Shown here: positions 8,956 to 19,115 of the stretch, piece after piece
Position numbering within the stretch: the first letter of the stretch is position 1
Layout of the letters: every line of letters begins with the position of its first letter
From: Deltaproteobacteria bacterium
Lineage (GTDB): Bacteria; Myxococcota_A; UBA9160; UBA4427
Reading direction: 5' to 3'
NCBI GenBank assembly: GCA_002719955.1
Contig: PBFW01000053.1
Span: 1-64,000, forward strand
Length of the DNA stretch: 64,000 bases
Program-made: the position numbers and the translations under genes
Notes under the pieces: generated by a model
Told to the model about the DNA's origin: nothing
Seen by the model: the letters and a program-made list of their open reading frames with translations, nothing else
Database searches by the model: none

Positions 8956-10194
8956 ATGTCGACTTCGCAGCCCGCTCCCCTGGCCGGCGTTCGGATCATC
9001 GAGAGTTCCATGCTCGGCCCCGCCGGGATCACGACCCACCTCGCCGACCTCGGCGCCGATGTCATCAAGGTCGAACCGCCGCAGGGCGACTACATCCGTG
9101 ATATGACCTGGCCGATCATCGAGGGTGTCTCCCTGATGCATCTCCATCTGAATCGCGGCAAGAAGAGCATCGCTCTCAATCTCAAGAATCCCGAAGCCGT
9201 CCAGGTCTACAAAGATCTGGTGGAGACCGCCGACTGTGTCGTCGAAGCGATGCGACCGGGTTCACTCGCGCGTCGTGGTCTCGGCTTCGATGATCTCAAA
9301 GAGATCAATCCGAAGATCGTTTTCTGCAACATCTCGGGTTACGGGATGACGGGTCCCTACCAGAATCTCCCGGCGCACGGCATCGCCTTCGATACCTGGG
9401 CGGGCATCATCCGGCCGGCCTATGACGAAGAGGGCTTCTGTTATATCCCCGAACACGCCTCGATCGGCATCCATGCCGGTCCGATCTTCGGCGCGTTCGG
9501 GATCCTCGCGGCGATCATTCGCGCGCGCGAGACTGGCGAGGGGGCATTCATCGAGGTCGGTCAGTCCGACGCAGCGGCCTATATGGACTGGTATCGCTCC
9601 GAATCGTTCATGGCCTATCGCCGCCCCGAAGACGTGGTCACCGGAAACAAGGCCGACAACTACGAGCGTCGCGCGGTCGGGACTGCCGGAATGAAGGAGG
9701 GTGTTCGCTATCAGATGTACGATGCGAGTGACGGCGTCGTCATGATCATGTGCTCCGAGCAGGCGTTCTGGAAGAATTTCTGTGAGGTCGCTGGCCGGAC
9801 GGATCTCTTCGAGAAATGGCCGGGTTCGAAATACGCGGATCACGCTCGCAATAACCGTGAACTGCAGGCGGAACTGAAGCAGATCTTCAAGACGAAGACC
9901 TGCCAGGAGTGGATCGATCTCGGGAACGAGAAAAATTTTCCGATGGCCCCGGTCAACACGCCAGAGGACATCGTCGAGGATCCTCAATTCCAGGAACGCT
10001 TCGACATTTTTCCCCACGAAAAACACGGTGCAGACATGTTGCCTTTCCCGGTGCAGTTCGTGAACGAAGAATTGCCTACGCCGACGAAGGCGCCCACGGT
10101 CGGGGAGCATCGCGCGCAGGTGCTTGCTGATGTGCTCGGTTACGACGCGGCGAAGGTCGAAGCACTGAAGGAAAAGGGTGTCTTTGGCGCTTGA
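8956..10194 (+). CDS. CaiB/BaiF CoA-transferase family III
   Basis: LAGVRIIESSMLGPAGITTHLADLGADVIKVEPPQGD; GRKSIALNLKNPEA-like segment. Confidence 0.92.
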   Translation: MSTSQPAPLAGVRIIESSMLGPAGITTHLADLGADVIKVEPPQGDYIRDMTWPIIEGVSLMHLHLNRGKKSIALNLKNPEAVQVYKDLVETADCVVEAMRPGSLARRGLGFDDLKEINPKIVFCNISGYGMTGPYQNLPAHGIAFDTWAGIIRPAYDEEGFCYIPEHASIGIHAGPIFGAFGILAAIIRARETGEGAFIEVGQSDAAAYMDWYRSESFMAYRRPEDVVTGNKADNYERRAVGTAGMKEGVRYQMYDASDGVVMIMCSEQAFWKNFCEVAGRTDLFEKWPGSKYADHARNNRELQAELKQIFKTKTCQEWIDLGNEKNFPMAPVNTPEDIVEDPQFQERFDIFPHEKHGADMLPFPVQFVNEELPTPTKAPTVGEHRAQVLADVLGYDAAKVEALKEKGVFGA

Positions 10195-10732
10195 TCCCGA
10201 GGCGGCGCTCGCGTCCCTCAGAACCCTCCATGAGGCGATCGACCGTGAGGTCGACCTGCTCAACGAGGAACATGCGGAGCGGCTGCGATGTGGTCCCGGC
10301 TGCTCCGCTTGTTGCCTCGACGGCCTGACGGTCGAGGCGGTCGAAGCCGAGCGCATTTGCCGCGCCCACCCGGATCTGCTTCGGGACACCGAGCCCCACC
10401 CGATCGGCGCCTGTGCCTTTCTGGATGGCGAGGGGAGTTGCCGTGTCTATGCGGATCGCCCCTCTCTCTGTCGGAGCCAGGGACTTCCACTGCGTTTTCT
10501 TCTCGAAGACGAGCACGACGAGGTCGTGGAAAGGCGTGACATCTGTCCGCTCAATCTCGAGGGAGGGCCTCCACTGGAAGAGCTGGTCGAGGAGGCTTGC
10601 TGGCTGCTCGGCCCGGCTGAGCTTCGACTCGCGGCGATTGCCGACGCCTTCTCCACAGAGGGGAAGAGGGAGCGGGTGGCGCTACGAGGACTTTTCGAAC
10701 GGGATCGGCCTAGCAATAGAGAATCGCGTTAG
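10178..10732 (+). CDS. YkgJ family cysteine cluster protein
   Basis: CGPGCSACCLDGL...CAFLDGEGSCRVYADRPSLCR. GTG start overlaps the CoA-transferase 3' end by 17 bp. Confidence 0.8.
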   Translation: MSLALDPEAALASLRTLHEAIDREVDLLNEEHAERLRCGPGCSACCLDGLTVEAVEAERICRAHPDLLRDTEPHPIGACAFLDGEGSCRVYADRPSLCRSQGLPLRFLLEDEHDEVVERRDICPLNLEGGPPLEELVEEACWLLGPAELRLAAIADAFSTEGKRERVALRGLFERDRPSNRESR

Positions 10733-11025
10733 GTCCAGGTGCTCACGTCGGTTCGAGATCGGATCTGCCCGACGGAGAGTCCCTGGATTTCGATCGTCTT
10801 GCGAGCCGAGTGATGTCCAGAGATGATCGAAACGTCGTCTGGGGAAATTCCCAGCGCAAGCGCAACGATTTTCTCGGCCGCTGCGTTGGCTTTTCCCCGC
10901 TCAGGAGGCGCCACTACGCGAACCTTGAGTGTCTCCCCGAGCCAGCCGTCGACGGATTCCTTCGACGCGCCGGGGGCGACTTTGAGCGAGACCCGGGCGG
11001 GCAAGGCGTCAGCGCCCCCTTCCAT
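10729..11025 (-). CDS. DUF167/YggU family protein
   Basis: VSLKVAPGASKESVDGWLGETLKVRVVAPPERGKANAAAEKIVALALGISPDDVSIISGHHSARKTIEI. Confidence 0.88.
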   Translation of the reverse strand: MEGGADALPARVSLKVAPGASKESVDGWLGETLKVRVVAPPERGKANAAAEKIVALALGISPDDVSIISGHHSARKTIEIQGLSVGQIRSRTDVSTWT

Positions 11026-11197
11026 CGAATCGAAAATCGAGAAGCCAGCGGATGCGGTTCGCGTCGATCTCTCTCGCGGCGTTCTCAGAATCGCTCGAGG
11101 GCATCACGTGCGAGCTTACTCGATCGGCCTGCAGCGAGGGAGCAGGGGTGATGGCGAAGCTTTTTCTTGGGGGCTTCCGTGTTGATTCAGCCGGAAT

Positions 11198-11425
11198 TCA
11201 GGGCGGGTCCGGGCGGGACACTTCCGTCTCGGTTCGGACGGTCCACCGCTCCAGTTCCGCGCGATCGGCTGGATGTTCAGCCGCCGTGAGGACGAGAGAA
11301 AGGCTGAGGGCGAGGCCAGCCAGAAGTCGTATTCGCCCGCGTTCGAAAAGGGCGGGGAACGATGCCAACACCAACGCGACGAGTGCGCTGGCAGAGTCGG
11401 GATTCATCTCGGGCCAGGACCGCAT
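11198..11425 (-). CDS. Small hypothetical membrane protein
   Basis: 75-aa ORF with one hydrophobic stretch (LLAGLALSLSLVLTA); no recognised family. Confidence 0.3.
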   Translation of the reverse strand: MRSWPEMNPDSASALVALVLASFPALFERGRIRLLAGLALSLSLVLTAAEHPADRAELERWTVRTETEVSRPDPP

Positions 11426-11551
11426 GCGCTCTCCTCTCTACCGGCTGCCGGGCATCACCTGGACCGCGCCGTCGCCTGGTCGATCCATCCGAGAATCGGG
11501 GACCGAAATCGGATCCCGCCCTTCGTGGCGACCGGGTCGGAGGGCTCGAGA

Positions 11552-12505
11552 TCAACTCGGAAATTTCTGTCCCGACCACTCCTCGCTCAACACCCATAAC
11601 TTGTTCGCGGCTTCTTTATCGAGCGCCCACGACATCACGCCTTCACTCATGTCGGACGATTCGATCACCGGCGCGACTCCGCAGTCCTCGCAATAGACGC
11701 CGCCCCTATCATCGAATTCCGAAGTCGTGGCGGCCCATACCGTCGTCGCCGCACCCTGTGTGATCTCCTTGAACTTCATCGGTTCTGCTTGCGGTCTGCC
11801 CTTCAGAAGGTTCTTGACGTCCTCGCCGCTCATGTGACGTCCGAGTTCCGTATGGATGGCGCCCGGGTGGACGGCGACGGAACGGACACCGCGATCCTTG
11901 AAACGCTCATCGAGCCCGACGCTGAAGAGGATATTGGCGGTCTTGGCCTGTCCGTAGGCGACGAATTTGCTGTAGTCCTCCTTCTCGAAGAGGGGGTCGT
12001 CAAAACGCATCGGGGACATGCGATGGCCGCCGCTCGAGAGGTTGACGATTCGCGCGGGTGCCCCGGCGAGGATGTTTTCCATCACGTGCGCGGTCAGGAC
12101 GAAATGTCCGAGGTGGTTCGTGCCGAGTTGGGTGTCGAGGCCCTCCTTGGTTCGTCCGAGGGGGCAGGCCATGACGCCGGCGTTGTTGATGAGGCGATCG
12201 ATCTTGGGAAAGCGATTGGCGATATCGTCGGCGCCCCGGCGAACGGAGTCGAGGTCGAAGAGGTCGAGGACGGCGAATTCGATCCGCGCCTTGGGAACGC
12301 TCTTGAGGATCGCTTCGGCAGCGGCACGGCCCTTGGCTTCGTCTCGGACGACGCTGACGATTCGTGCGCCTCGGGAAGCGAGGACGCGGGCCGTTTCGAC
12401 ACCGAGGCCCGCGGAGGCGCCGGTGATGACGATGGTCTTGTCCGAGAGGTCGATCCCTGCGGCGGCCTCCTCCGCGCTCGTTTCGGCCCCGAATGGATGA
12501 GTCAT
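11552..12505 (-). CDS. SDR family oxidoreductase (retinol dehydrogenase/WWOX-like)
   Basis: KTIVITGASAGLGVETARVLASRGARIV, NNAGVMACP, NLSSGGHR, YGQAKTANILF. Start set at MTHPFGAE. Confidence 0.92.
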   Translation of the reverse strand: MTHPFGAETSAEEAAAGIDLSDKTIVITGASAGLGVETARVLASRGARIVSVVRDEAKGRAAAEAILKSVPKARIEFAVLDLFDLDSVRRGADDIANRFPKIDRLINNAGVMACPLGRTKEGLDTQLGTNHLGHFVLTAHVMENILAGAPARIVNLSSGGHRMSPMRFDDPLFEKEDYSKFVAYGQAKTANILFSVGLDERFKDRGVRSVAVHPGAIHTELGRHMSGEDVKNLLKGRPQAEPMKFKEITQGAATTVWAATTSEFDDRGGVYCEDCGVAPVIESSDMSEGVMSWALDKEAANKLWVLSEEWSGQKFPS

Positions 12506-12662
12506 TTGATCTCTCCTGCTGGCTGTGTGGATGCCAGGGGAGGATAGGGGTTTCGGTTGCGCGAGGATCCCCGCCGAGGTGTCGCTCTGGAATGGGGTCG
12601 CCCGCCTTCGGTCCGAGGGGGGCATCCCCGGCGCTCGCCGTAGTCGGAACGCGTGCTTCGTC

Positions 12663-13865
12663 CTATCGGCTCGCAATCTGCGCGTGGGGAATATGTACGA
12701 AAGCGATTCGGCGGCGATTCCAGGTGTAGCTGAGGGCGAGATCGTTCCCGTGCGCGATGATCGCGGGGTAGGAAAACTCGCCGGGTGCCGTTTCTACGTC
12801 GATCTGGCCGGGCCAGCTCTGGCCATTATCCCTCGACAGGAGGACGCAGAGCGGCGTGCGTGCCGCCCAATTACCCTGGACCGGGTTGCAGGCGAGGGCG
12901 AGGGTGCCATCGGGAAGACGGGCGAGATCGAGTCCGCTGTTGTTGTTGGGAAGAGCGATGGCATAGGCGCGGGACCAGGTCAGGCCGTCGTCGTTGGAGT
13001 CCGCTCGGTGCACGCGGCCGTCTGTGCTTCGGAAGAGGGCATGGACGCATCCCGGTCGCGATTCCCACAGCGTGGGCTGGATGAGCCCCTTGCCGACGAA
13101 TTCTCGACGATCGATCTCGACGAGCTGAGTCGCGGTCCAATCCTCCTCGCCGCTCGCACTTCGATCGAAGAAGGCATCCCAGCGTCTCCAGCGTTCGATT
13201 GATGCGCCGGCGAGCCAATCGCCGGAAGCGAGGCGGATCGGTTTGTTGCGGACGGCACCGCGCCCGCCTCGATCGCCTGGGACGAGCGGCCGAGCTTCCT
13301 GCCAGGTCTGACCGCCATCTCTCGACCGCTGGGACCAGGTCGTCCACCGGCGGATGCGCCGGCCAACTTTGAAGTGAAGGACGAGATCCCGCCCGCCCGG
13401 AGATAGGGCGAAGAGCACCGGATTCCAATGGGGTTCGTCCGACACCTTCGCGATTCGGGTGGGCTCGCTCCAGCGGGTGTTGAGAAAAGAGCCGCCCCCG
13501 GCCTCGGTCGGTGCCGGATTGCGTCGCGCGGCCCAGATCGCGACATCGTCGTGCCCCTCCCGCGTGCCCGCGAACCACGCCGCGAGGAGGCCGCCTCCTT
13601 CGAGGGCGACGAGGGTCGTCGCATGGCATTGTGAGAACGGACGCTGATCTCCGAAGAGATGCTCGATGTCGAGCCGGGGCCGTGTCGCGGCGCTTCGAGG
13701 TGTAGGACCATCAGGATTCGCTGTCGGATCGTCGTCGGGCATGACGGGAGCATCAATTCTCGTTCGAGAGGTCGACGGGATCGGATTGATCCGTGGTCGT
13801 GTGCGTGCGAATGCGAGGAAGTCTCGCACATCCCGATATCGCCGGACATCGATCATGTGTTTCAC
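12663..13865 (-). CDS. Sialidase family protein (BNR/Asp-box neuraminidase-like)
   Basis: Three Asp-boxes: SRDGGQTW, SNDDGLTW, SRDNGQSW; CHATTLVALEGGGLLAAWFAGTREGHDDVAIWAAR. True start may be the internal MPDDDP. Confidence 0.85.
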   Translation of the reverse strand: MKHMIDVRRYRDVRDFLAFARTRPRINPIPSTSRTRIDAPVMPDDDPTANPDGPTPRSAATRPRLDIEHLFGDQRPFSQCHATTLVALEGGGLLAAWFAGTREGHDDVAIWAARRNPAPTEAGGGSFLNTRWSEPTRIAKVSDEPHWNPVLFALSPGGRDLVLHFKVGRRIRRWTTWSQRSRDGGQTWQEARPLVPGDRGGRGAVRNKPIRLASGDWLAGASIERWRRWDAFFDRSASGEEDWTATQLVEIDRREFVGKGLIQPTLWESRPGCVHALFRSTDGRVHRADSNDDGLTWSRAYAIALPNNNSGLDLARLPDGTLALACNPVQGNWAARTPLCVLLSRDNGQSWPGQIDVETAPGEFSYPAIIAHGNDLALSYTWNRRRIAFVHIPHAQIASR

Positions 13866-13982
13866 CGGGGCACCGGCTTGGGTGATTCCACCAACCCGAA
13901 GAGTTCCTCGGCCGAAACCGACGGTGATCCTTTTGGTGCGGACAGCCTGCGGACGATAGGCAACTCAGCTAAGGAGGAGTTG

Positions 13983-14249
13983 ATGATGATCGAGACTGGC
14001 AGCGATATCCTTTTCCAGGAGCCGACCTGCGATACCCGTCGCCTGCGCCGCTCCGTCGTCGTGGAAGCGTCTCCCGATGAATTCTCGATTCAGTTCGTGG
14101 CGGACCCCTTCGCCTTCGAGAAGGATCAGGAAGTCCGGATGTGTTTGAGCGGCAAGCGCGAGTCCATGCAGCAGATCGGACGGACCATCGAGTCCGAGTC
14201 CGAGCCCGACTCCGAATCGGATGTGGTTAGATCGACCGTGATCGACTAA
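13983..14249 (+). CDS. Small hypothetical acidic-tailed protein (88 aa)
   Basis: Strong Shine-Dalgarno AAGGAGG at 13971-13977, then ATGATGATCGAG; C-terminus ESESEPDSESD. Stop overlaps the convergent ECH stop by 4 bp. Confidence 0.55.
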   Translation: MMIETGSDILFQEPTCDTRRLRRSVVVEASPDEFSIQFVADPFAFEKDQEVRMCLSGKRESMQQIGRTIESESEPDSESDVVRSTVID

Positions 14250-15046
14250 CGCCCCTTGAAATCGGGTTCTCGCTTCTCCATGAAAGCGCTCATCCCCTCC
14301 GCGAAATCTTCGGTCGCGGCGCATGCTGCCTGAGCGAGCGCCTCGATTTCGAGCGCCTCGTTCATCGTCACCGATGCCGCTCGATGCAGACTCTGTTTGA
14401 TCTGCGTGAGCACGATCGGCGGATGCGTGCTGAGTCGGCGAAGCTTTTCTTCGACCGCTTCTTCGAGGCTGTCGCCGTCGAAGATCGCATTCACGAGACC
14501 GATCGCTCGTGCTTCCTCCGCCGAGACCCAGTCTCCGAAGAAGGCGAGCTCCTTCGCTTTCTGCATGCCGACCAGGCGGGGCAGGAGCCAGGATCCTCCG
14601 CAGTCGAGGGCGATGCCCCGCTTCACGAAGATCTCAGAGAAACGCGCGGTCGGACTCGCATAGACGAGATCGCAGGCCAGCGCGAGGTTCGCTCCCGCAC
14701 CCGCGGCGATCCCCTCGACGATCGCGACGACGGGTTTCGGGAAACGGTGGAGCTTGCGAATCGTCTCTCCGTAGACGCGGTTCATGAGGTCCAGGGTATT
14801 CGCCGTGGGGGATCCAGAGCGAGGGGCGCTCTTGCCGTTCGGCGTCAGATCCCCCCCCGAGCAGAAATTGCCCTCGGCGCCACGCAGCGACACGACGCGC
14901 ACCTCCGGGTCGGATTCGAAATCCGTGAGGATCTTTGTGAGCTCGATGGCCATCGTCGGGCTGATGGCGTTGCGTTTCTCGGGGCGCCGCAATTCGATTC
15001 GGCCAATCGCGTTCGTCTTGTCGATCTGGAGGGTCTCTAGCGCCAT
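14246..15046 (-). CDS. Enoyl-CoA hydratase/isomerase family protein
   Basis: RIELRRPEKRNAISPTMAIELT, GAEGNFCSGGDLTP, AIVEGIAAGAGANLALACDLVYASPTARF. Confidence 0.93.
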   Translation of the reverse strand: MALETLQIDKTNAIGRIELRRPEKRNAISPTMAIELTKILTDFESDPEVRVVSLRGAEGNFCSGGDLTPNGKSAPRSGSPTANTLDLMNRVYGETIRKLHRFPKPVVAIVEGIAAGAGANLALACDLVYASPTARFSEIFVKRGIALDCGGSWLLPRLVGMQKAKELAFFGDWVSAEEARAIGLVNAIFDGDSLEEAVEEKLRRLSTHPPIVLTQIKQSLHRAASVTMNEALEIEALAQAACAATEDFAEGMSAFMEKREPDFKGR

Positions 15047-15092
15047 GCGGCATCCTTTCGTTTGGAACTGATTCGGGGAGAAAGAGGCTCGA

Positions 15093-15659
15093 TCATTCTC
15101 TCTTCGAGCCAAGGCTTGCGAGCAGCCCATAGAGCACGTCGCTCGCGTCCCGCTTGCCGGAGAGCTGATCCTGCGGAATCTCCCACCAGACTTCCTCGGG
15201 GATCTTCATCGACCATTCCCCGACCGCCGTGCGTTCGGCGATCTTCCATCGGCCTTCGCGTCGTTCGAAACGATCCAGGTAGCGAAAGCCTGTTGCGAGA
15301 TTCATATAGGGTCGGGTGTCGTCGCTGCGATGGAGGGAGATACCGTAGGTTTCGCAGGCGGCGCGATCGCCGTTCCCGCCGCGGATACGTGGTTCTGGAC
15401 TGAGGTTGGGGTCGAAATCGAGATCGATCAGGATATTGGCGACCAGATGCATCGACCAGCGATAGCGCGCCGTCAATTTGTCGACCCAGGCGATATATTC
15501 CTCGACGCCGCCCGAAAAGCTGCCGTGATGGTCCTGGGCATCGGAGTGGTAGCAGGCGCGGACGAGATCGAAATCCCGACGGTCGATTCCGCGGCAATAG
15601 CGAAGGACGACCTCTTCGATCGCCTCTTTGTCGAGCAGGGCGGAAATGCGCGGGTCCAT
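15093..15659 (-). CDS. Nuclear transport factor 2 (SnoaL-like) family protein
   Basis: ISALLDKEAIEEVVLRYCRGIDRRDFDLVRACYHSDAQDHHGSFSGGVEEYIAW. Confidence 0.85.
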   Translation of the reverse strand: MDPRISALLDKEAIEEVVLRYCRGIDRRDFDLVRACYHSDAQDHHGSFSGGVEEYIAWVDKLTARYRWSMHLVANILIDLDFDPNLSPEPRIRGGNGDRAACETYGISLHRSDDTRPYMNLATGFRYLDRFERREGRWKIAERTAVGEWSMKIPEEVWWEIPQDQLSGKRDASDVLYGLLASLGSKRE

Positions 15660-16176
15660 GACAGCGAGACTAGCAGGCTCGCGTGACCCGGTGAGTCAGT
15701 TCGTTTGGGCGCTCGGTGTTGGGTTGGGGATATACGATCGATAGGCGTCGGGCATGCAGAAGATCGGCCGGCAAGAGCTGGGCCCAGAGCTTGCCGGGCA
15801 GGAAGACGACCTGGGGAAGGAGGCCGAGGGCGGTGATCCCGACGACCCTCCCGATCGAAGCCACTGCGAAGAGGAGCGCCCCCTCGCTCGTCATGTCGAG
15901 TCCGGGCGCACGAGTGGCACCAGCGAGATGAGCTATCGAGGATCGATCGAACGATTGGGAGCCGGGCTCAAGGGTGTCTGGGGCGGCGACCCGGGCCTTT
16001 TGCTCCGCTCGAAAGTCTTGGCCCCGGATCGAATCACGGGGCTATGATCAGCGCTCTCCCGCGGTCGCGTGTAGGCGCTGCCGCGAGGAACAATTTGAAA
16101 ATCAGTCGGTTGGACGGATTTGGGTCGCGCGACGCGGCGAATTGGCCCCTCCGACGATCTGGCAGGAGTCGATCTG

Positions 16177-17217
16177 GTGAGCGATAGCCCCCTTTCACGC
16201 AACTCTCTGCGCTTCGGCGTGATGTTCGGATATTGGCAGGCCCAGCCCCCGCCAAATTTCATCGAAGTGGCCCAGGAGGCGGAACGTCTCGGATTTCATT
16301 CGGCTTGGACCGCCGAGGCCTGGGGCTCGGATGCTTTTTCGCCGCTGACCTGGATCGGTGCGCATACGACTCGCTTGAAACTCGGCACGTCCATTGTTCA
16401 GATCTCCGCGCGCACACCGACGTCGACGGCCATGCACGCGCTCACGATCGATCATCTGAGCAAGGGTAGGATGATGTTAGGCCTGGGTGTTTCCGGGCCA
16501 CAGGTCGTCGAGGGATGGTACGGTCAGCCCTTCAGCAAGCCCCTAGCTCGAACGCGTGAATACGTCGATATCGTTCGGCAGGTCCTGCGCCGCAAACAAC
16601 CGGTCAGGAACGATGGTGAACATTATCCTTTGCCTTATTCGGGCGAAGGGGCCTGGGGCATGGGGAAACCGCTCAAGCCGATCACACATCCGCTTCGTGC
16701 GGACCTTCCGATCTATCTCGGGGCGGAAGGTCCGAAGAATGTGGCACTCGCTGCGGAACTTTGCGATGGCTGGCTTCCACTCTGGTACACGCCCTATCGC
16801 GAGGAGGTCTACGCCGAATCCTTGACCGACGCACCGGACGATTTCGACATCGTTCAGGGCGTGACTGTCAGCGTGACCGACGACATGGAGAGTGCCTTAA
16901 ATGCGCTACGTCCGATGCTCGGCTTCTATATCGGGGGCATGGGCTCGAAGGATCGGAATTTTCACAAGGAGCTGATGGGGCGTATGGGTTATCCCGAAGC
17001 GGCGCAGAAGATTCAGGACCATTTCATGGCGGGCGAGCGTGGGGAGGCGATTGCGGCCGTTCCCGACGAGTTCATCGACGAAATCGCGCTGATCGGTTCG
17101 AAGGAGCGCATCCAGGACCGCCTGCAGGCCTGGAAGGAGAGTCGCGTCACGACGGTCCTGCTTCATGCCCAGGACCCGGCGTCGTTGCAAGTGATGTCCG
17201 AAGTCCTGATGGGCTAG
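16177..17217 (+). CDS. LLM class F420-dependent oxidoreductase
   Basis: FGVMFGYWQAQPPPNFIEVAQEAERLGFHSAWTAEAWGSDAFSPLTWIGAHTTRLKLGTSIVQISARTPTSTAMHALTIDHLSKGRMMLGLGVSGPQVVEGWYG. GTG start chosen. Confidence 0.9.
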   Translation: MSDSPLSRNSLRFGVMFGYWQAQPPPNFIEVAQEAERLGFHSAWTAEAWGSDAFSPLTWIGAHTTRLKLGTSIVQISARTPTSTAMHALTIDHLSKGRMMLGLGVSGPQVVEGWYGQPFSKPLARTREYVDIVRQVLRRKQPVRNDGEHYPLPYSGEGAWGMGKPLKPITHPLRADLPIYLGAEGPKNVALAAELCDGWLPLWYTPYREEVYAESLTDAPDDFDIVQGVTVSVTDDMESALNALRPMLGFYIGGMGSKDRNFHKELMGRMGYPEAAQKIQDHFMAGERGEAIAAVPDEFIDEIALIGSKERIQDRLQAWKESRVTTVLLHAQDPASLQVMSEVLMG

Positions 17218-17258
17218 CGAGACGCGAAGAAGAGAACGAAGCAATCGAGAGGAAAGAT

Positions 17259-18131
17259 ATGGACTTTGGATATTTCGGATTGAACGTCGGCGCGCTCAAC
17301 AACGCCGACTCGATCGAACGATGCGTTATCGCTTGTGAGCAGCTCGGCTACGAATCGGTCTGGACAGGAGAGCATGTCGTGCTGATCGATCCACACGAAC
17401 CGCCGTCCCCCGTTCCGCCGGAATCGAATTTCGTCGACTCGATCGCGAGCCTCGCTTTCGCCGCGGCGAAGACCGAACGGATCAAGATCGGATCGGGGAT
17501 CATCCTGCTGGCCCAACGCGATCCGATCGTTCTGGCCAAGGAACTCGCGGGCGTCGATGTCCTTTCCAAGGGCCGTCTCCTCTTCGGACTCGGCGTGGGT
17601 TACGTCCCCGGCGAATTCGAAGCACTCGGCATCCCCTACGAAGAACGCGGCGCGCGAACGACGGAGAATATCGAGGTCCTGCGCACGCTCTGGACCCAGG
17701 AAAAGCCCAGCTTCGAAGGTCGATTCACGACATTCTCGGGAATCCAATCCCACCCGATGCCCATCCAGAAGCCGCATCCGCCGATCATCGTCGGCGGAAA
17801 TTCGCCGCCGGCACTGCGCCGCGCGGTCTCCCAGGGCGATGGCTGGTACGGCTTCTTCATGGACGTCGCCGCCGCGGCGGCGATGATTGGTGCGCTCGAG
17901 GAGACGGCCAAGAGCACCGAGCGGCCGGACTTCCTGGGCCGGCTGACGATCACCATCACCCCCCCCGGCCCGATCGATGGCGACACCGCCAAGCGTTATG
18001 AGGACCTGGGCGTTGATCGTCTCGTCATGATGCGGGGCTACCAGGATATGGCTGGGGCCGCGGGCGGGGAAGTCGACGACGCGATCGTGAAATTTCTCGA
18101 GGATCAGGCCCGCGCCTTCGGGATCGGCTGA
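17259..18131 (+). CDS. LLM class F420-dependent oxidoreductase
   Basis: MDFGYFGLNVGALNNADSIERCVIACEQLGYESVWTGEHVV...GRLLFGLGVGYVPGEFEALGIPYEERG. Start moved from the track ORF 5' end (16761). Confidence 0.92.
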   Translation: MDFGYFGLNVGALNNADSIERCVIACEQLGYESVWTGEHVVLIDPHEPPSPVPPESNFVDSIASLAFAAAKTERIKIGSGIILLAQRDPIVLAKELAGVDVLSKGRLLFGLGVGYVPGEFEALGIPYEERGARTTENIEVLRTLWTQEKPSFEGRFTTFSGIQSHPMPIQKPHPPIIVGGNSPPALRRAVSQGDGWYGFFMDVAAAAAMIGALEETAKSTERPDFLGRLTITITPPGPIDGDTAKRYEDLGVDRLVMMRGYQDMAGAAGGEVDDAIVKFLEDQARAFGIG

Positions 18132-18139
18132 CCCGGGAT

Positions 18140-18946
18140 ATGTCGACGATCCTGACGAAGCAGATCGAAGAGGGGGTCGCCCTCGTGACGCTCAACCGCC
18201 CCGAGCGTCGGAATGCGCTCGCCATGGACCTCGTGATCGAGTTGACGGAAGAGATGAAGCGCTTGCGTCACGATCGGGATACGCGCGTGGTCGTCCTGAA
18301 TGGTGCTGGGCAGGGCTTCTGCGCCGGAGCGGATCTGGTCCAGGATGGCGATCGCCCGCCTGGAGCGGAGGGGATGACCGAGCTCGGGTTCATCTACCGC
18401 ATGCAGGAACATATCGCCGAGATGATGATTGCCGTTCACGAGCTTCCGAAGCCCGTGATCGCAGCGGTGCACGGCGCCGCTGTCGGTGGCGGCCTAGCGC
18501 TCGCGCTCGCGAGTGATATGCGCGTTGCGGCGGACACGGCCAAATTCGGCTCCGTCTTCATCAAGGTCGGCCTCTCGTCCTGCGATGTGGGAACGAGTTA
18601 TTTTTTGCCACGGCTCGTCGGTCCCGGACGGGCCTTCGAATTGATGACGACCGGTCGACACTTCGATGCGTCTGAGGCGTTCGAGATGGGACTCGTCCAG
18701 AGCGTCGTTGCCGAGGGGAAAGAGATCGAGAAGGCGCTCGAGACCGCGCGCTTGATCGTTCAAAACAACGAATACGGCGTTTGGATGACGAAATCGGGCA
18801 TGTGGACCAATCTCGATGCGCCGAGTCTTCGACACGCGATGGAACTCGAGAACCGCACACAGGTTCTCGGAACCTTCACCGGAAACATGACGGAGGCGAT
18901 GCAGGCGTTTCGCGAGAAGCGCGATCCGCGCTGGAAGCCGCTCTAG
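18140..18946 (+). CDS. Enoyl-CoA hydratase/isomerase family protein
   Basis: VALVTLNRPERRNALAMDL, GAGQGFCAGADL, AAVHGAAVGGGLALALASDMRVAADTAKFG. Confidence 0.93.
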   Translation: MSTILTKQIEEGVALVTLNRPERRNALAMDLVIELTEEMKRLRHDRDTRVVVLNGAGQGFCAGADLVQDGDRPPGAEGMTELGFIYRMQEHIAEMMIAVHELPKPVIAAVHGAAVGGGLALALASDMRVAADTAKFGSVFIKVGLSSCDVGTSYFLPRLVGPGRAFELMTTGRHFDASEAFEMGLVQSVVAEGKEIEKALETARLIVQNNEYGVWMTKSGMWTNLDAPSLRHAMELENRTQVLGTFTGNMTEAMQAFREKRDPRWKPL

Positions 18947-19115
18947 CGCATGAAGGCCCTTTGCTGGGAGAGAATGCTCAGGCCTTCCCCCGACGAATCG
19001 ACCCGGGCAACATTTCATGCTGGGCGATTCGAGTGGACTCAGCATGAGTCCGCGCTTCGTTCGACCGATCAGAGGGGGCCCTGATCTTCCACCACCCATC
19101 GCGACGAAGGCCAAC

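Noticed and set aside
13866-13982. Leader upstream of 13983 as a known c-di-GMP (GEMM) riboswitch
   Set aside because: No GGCAAACC or ACGCAAAGCC core motifs; only short generic pairings.
15670-16047. Small ORFs on both strands between the NTF2-like gene and the first LLM gene
   Set aside because: The minus ORF (15670-15894) looks mildly protein-like but has no family match and the opposing plus ORF is equally long; insufficient support for either.
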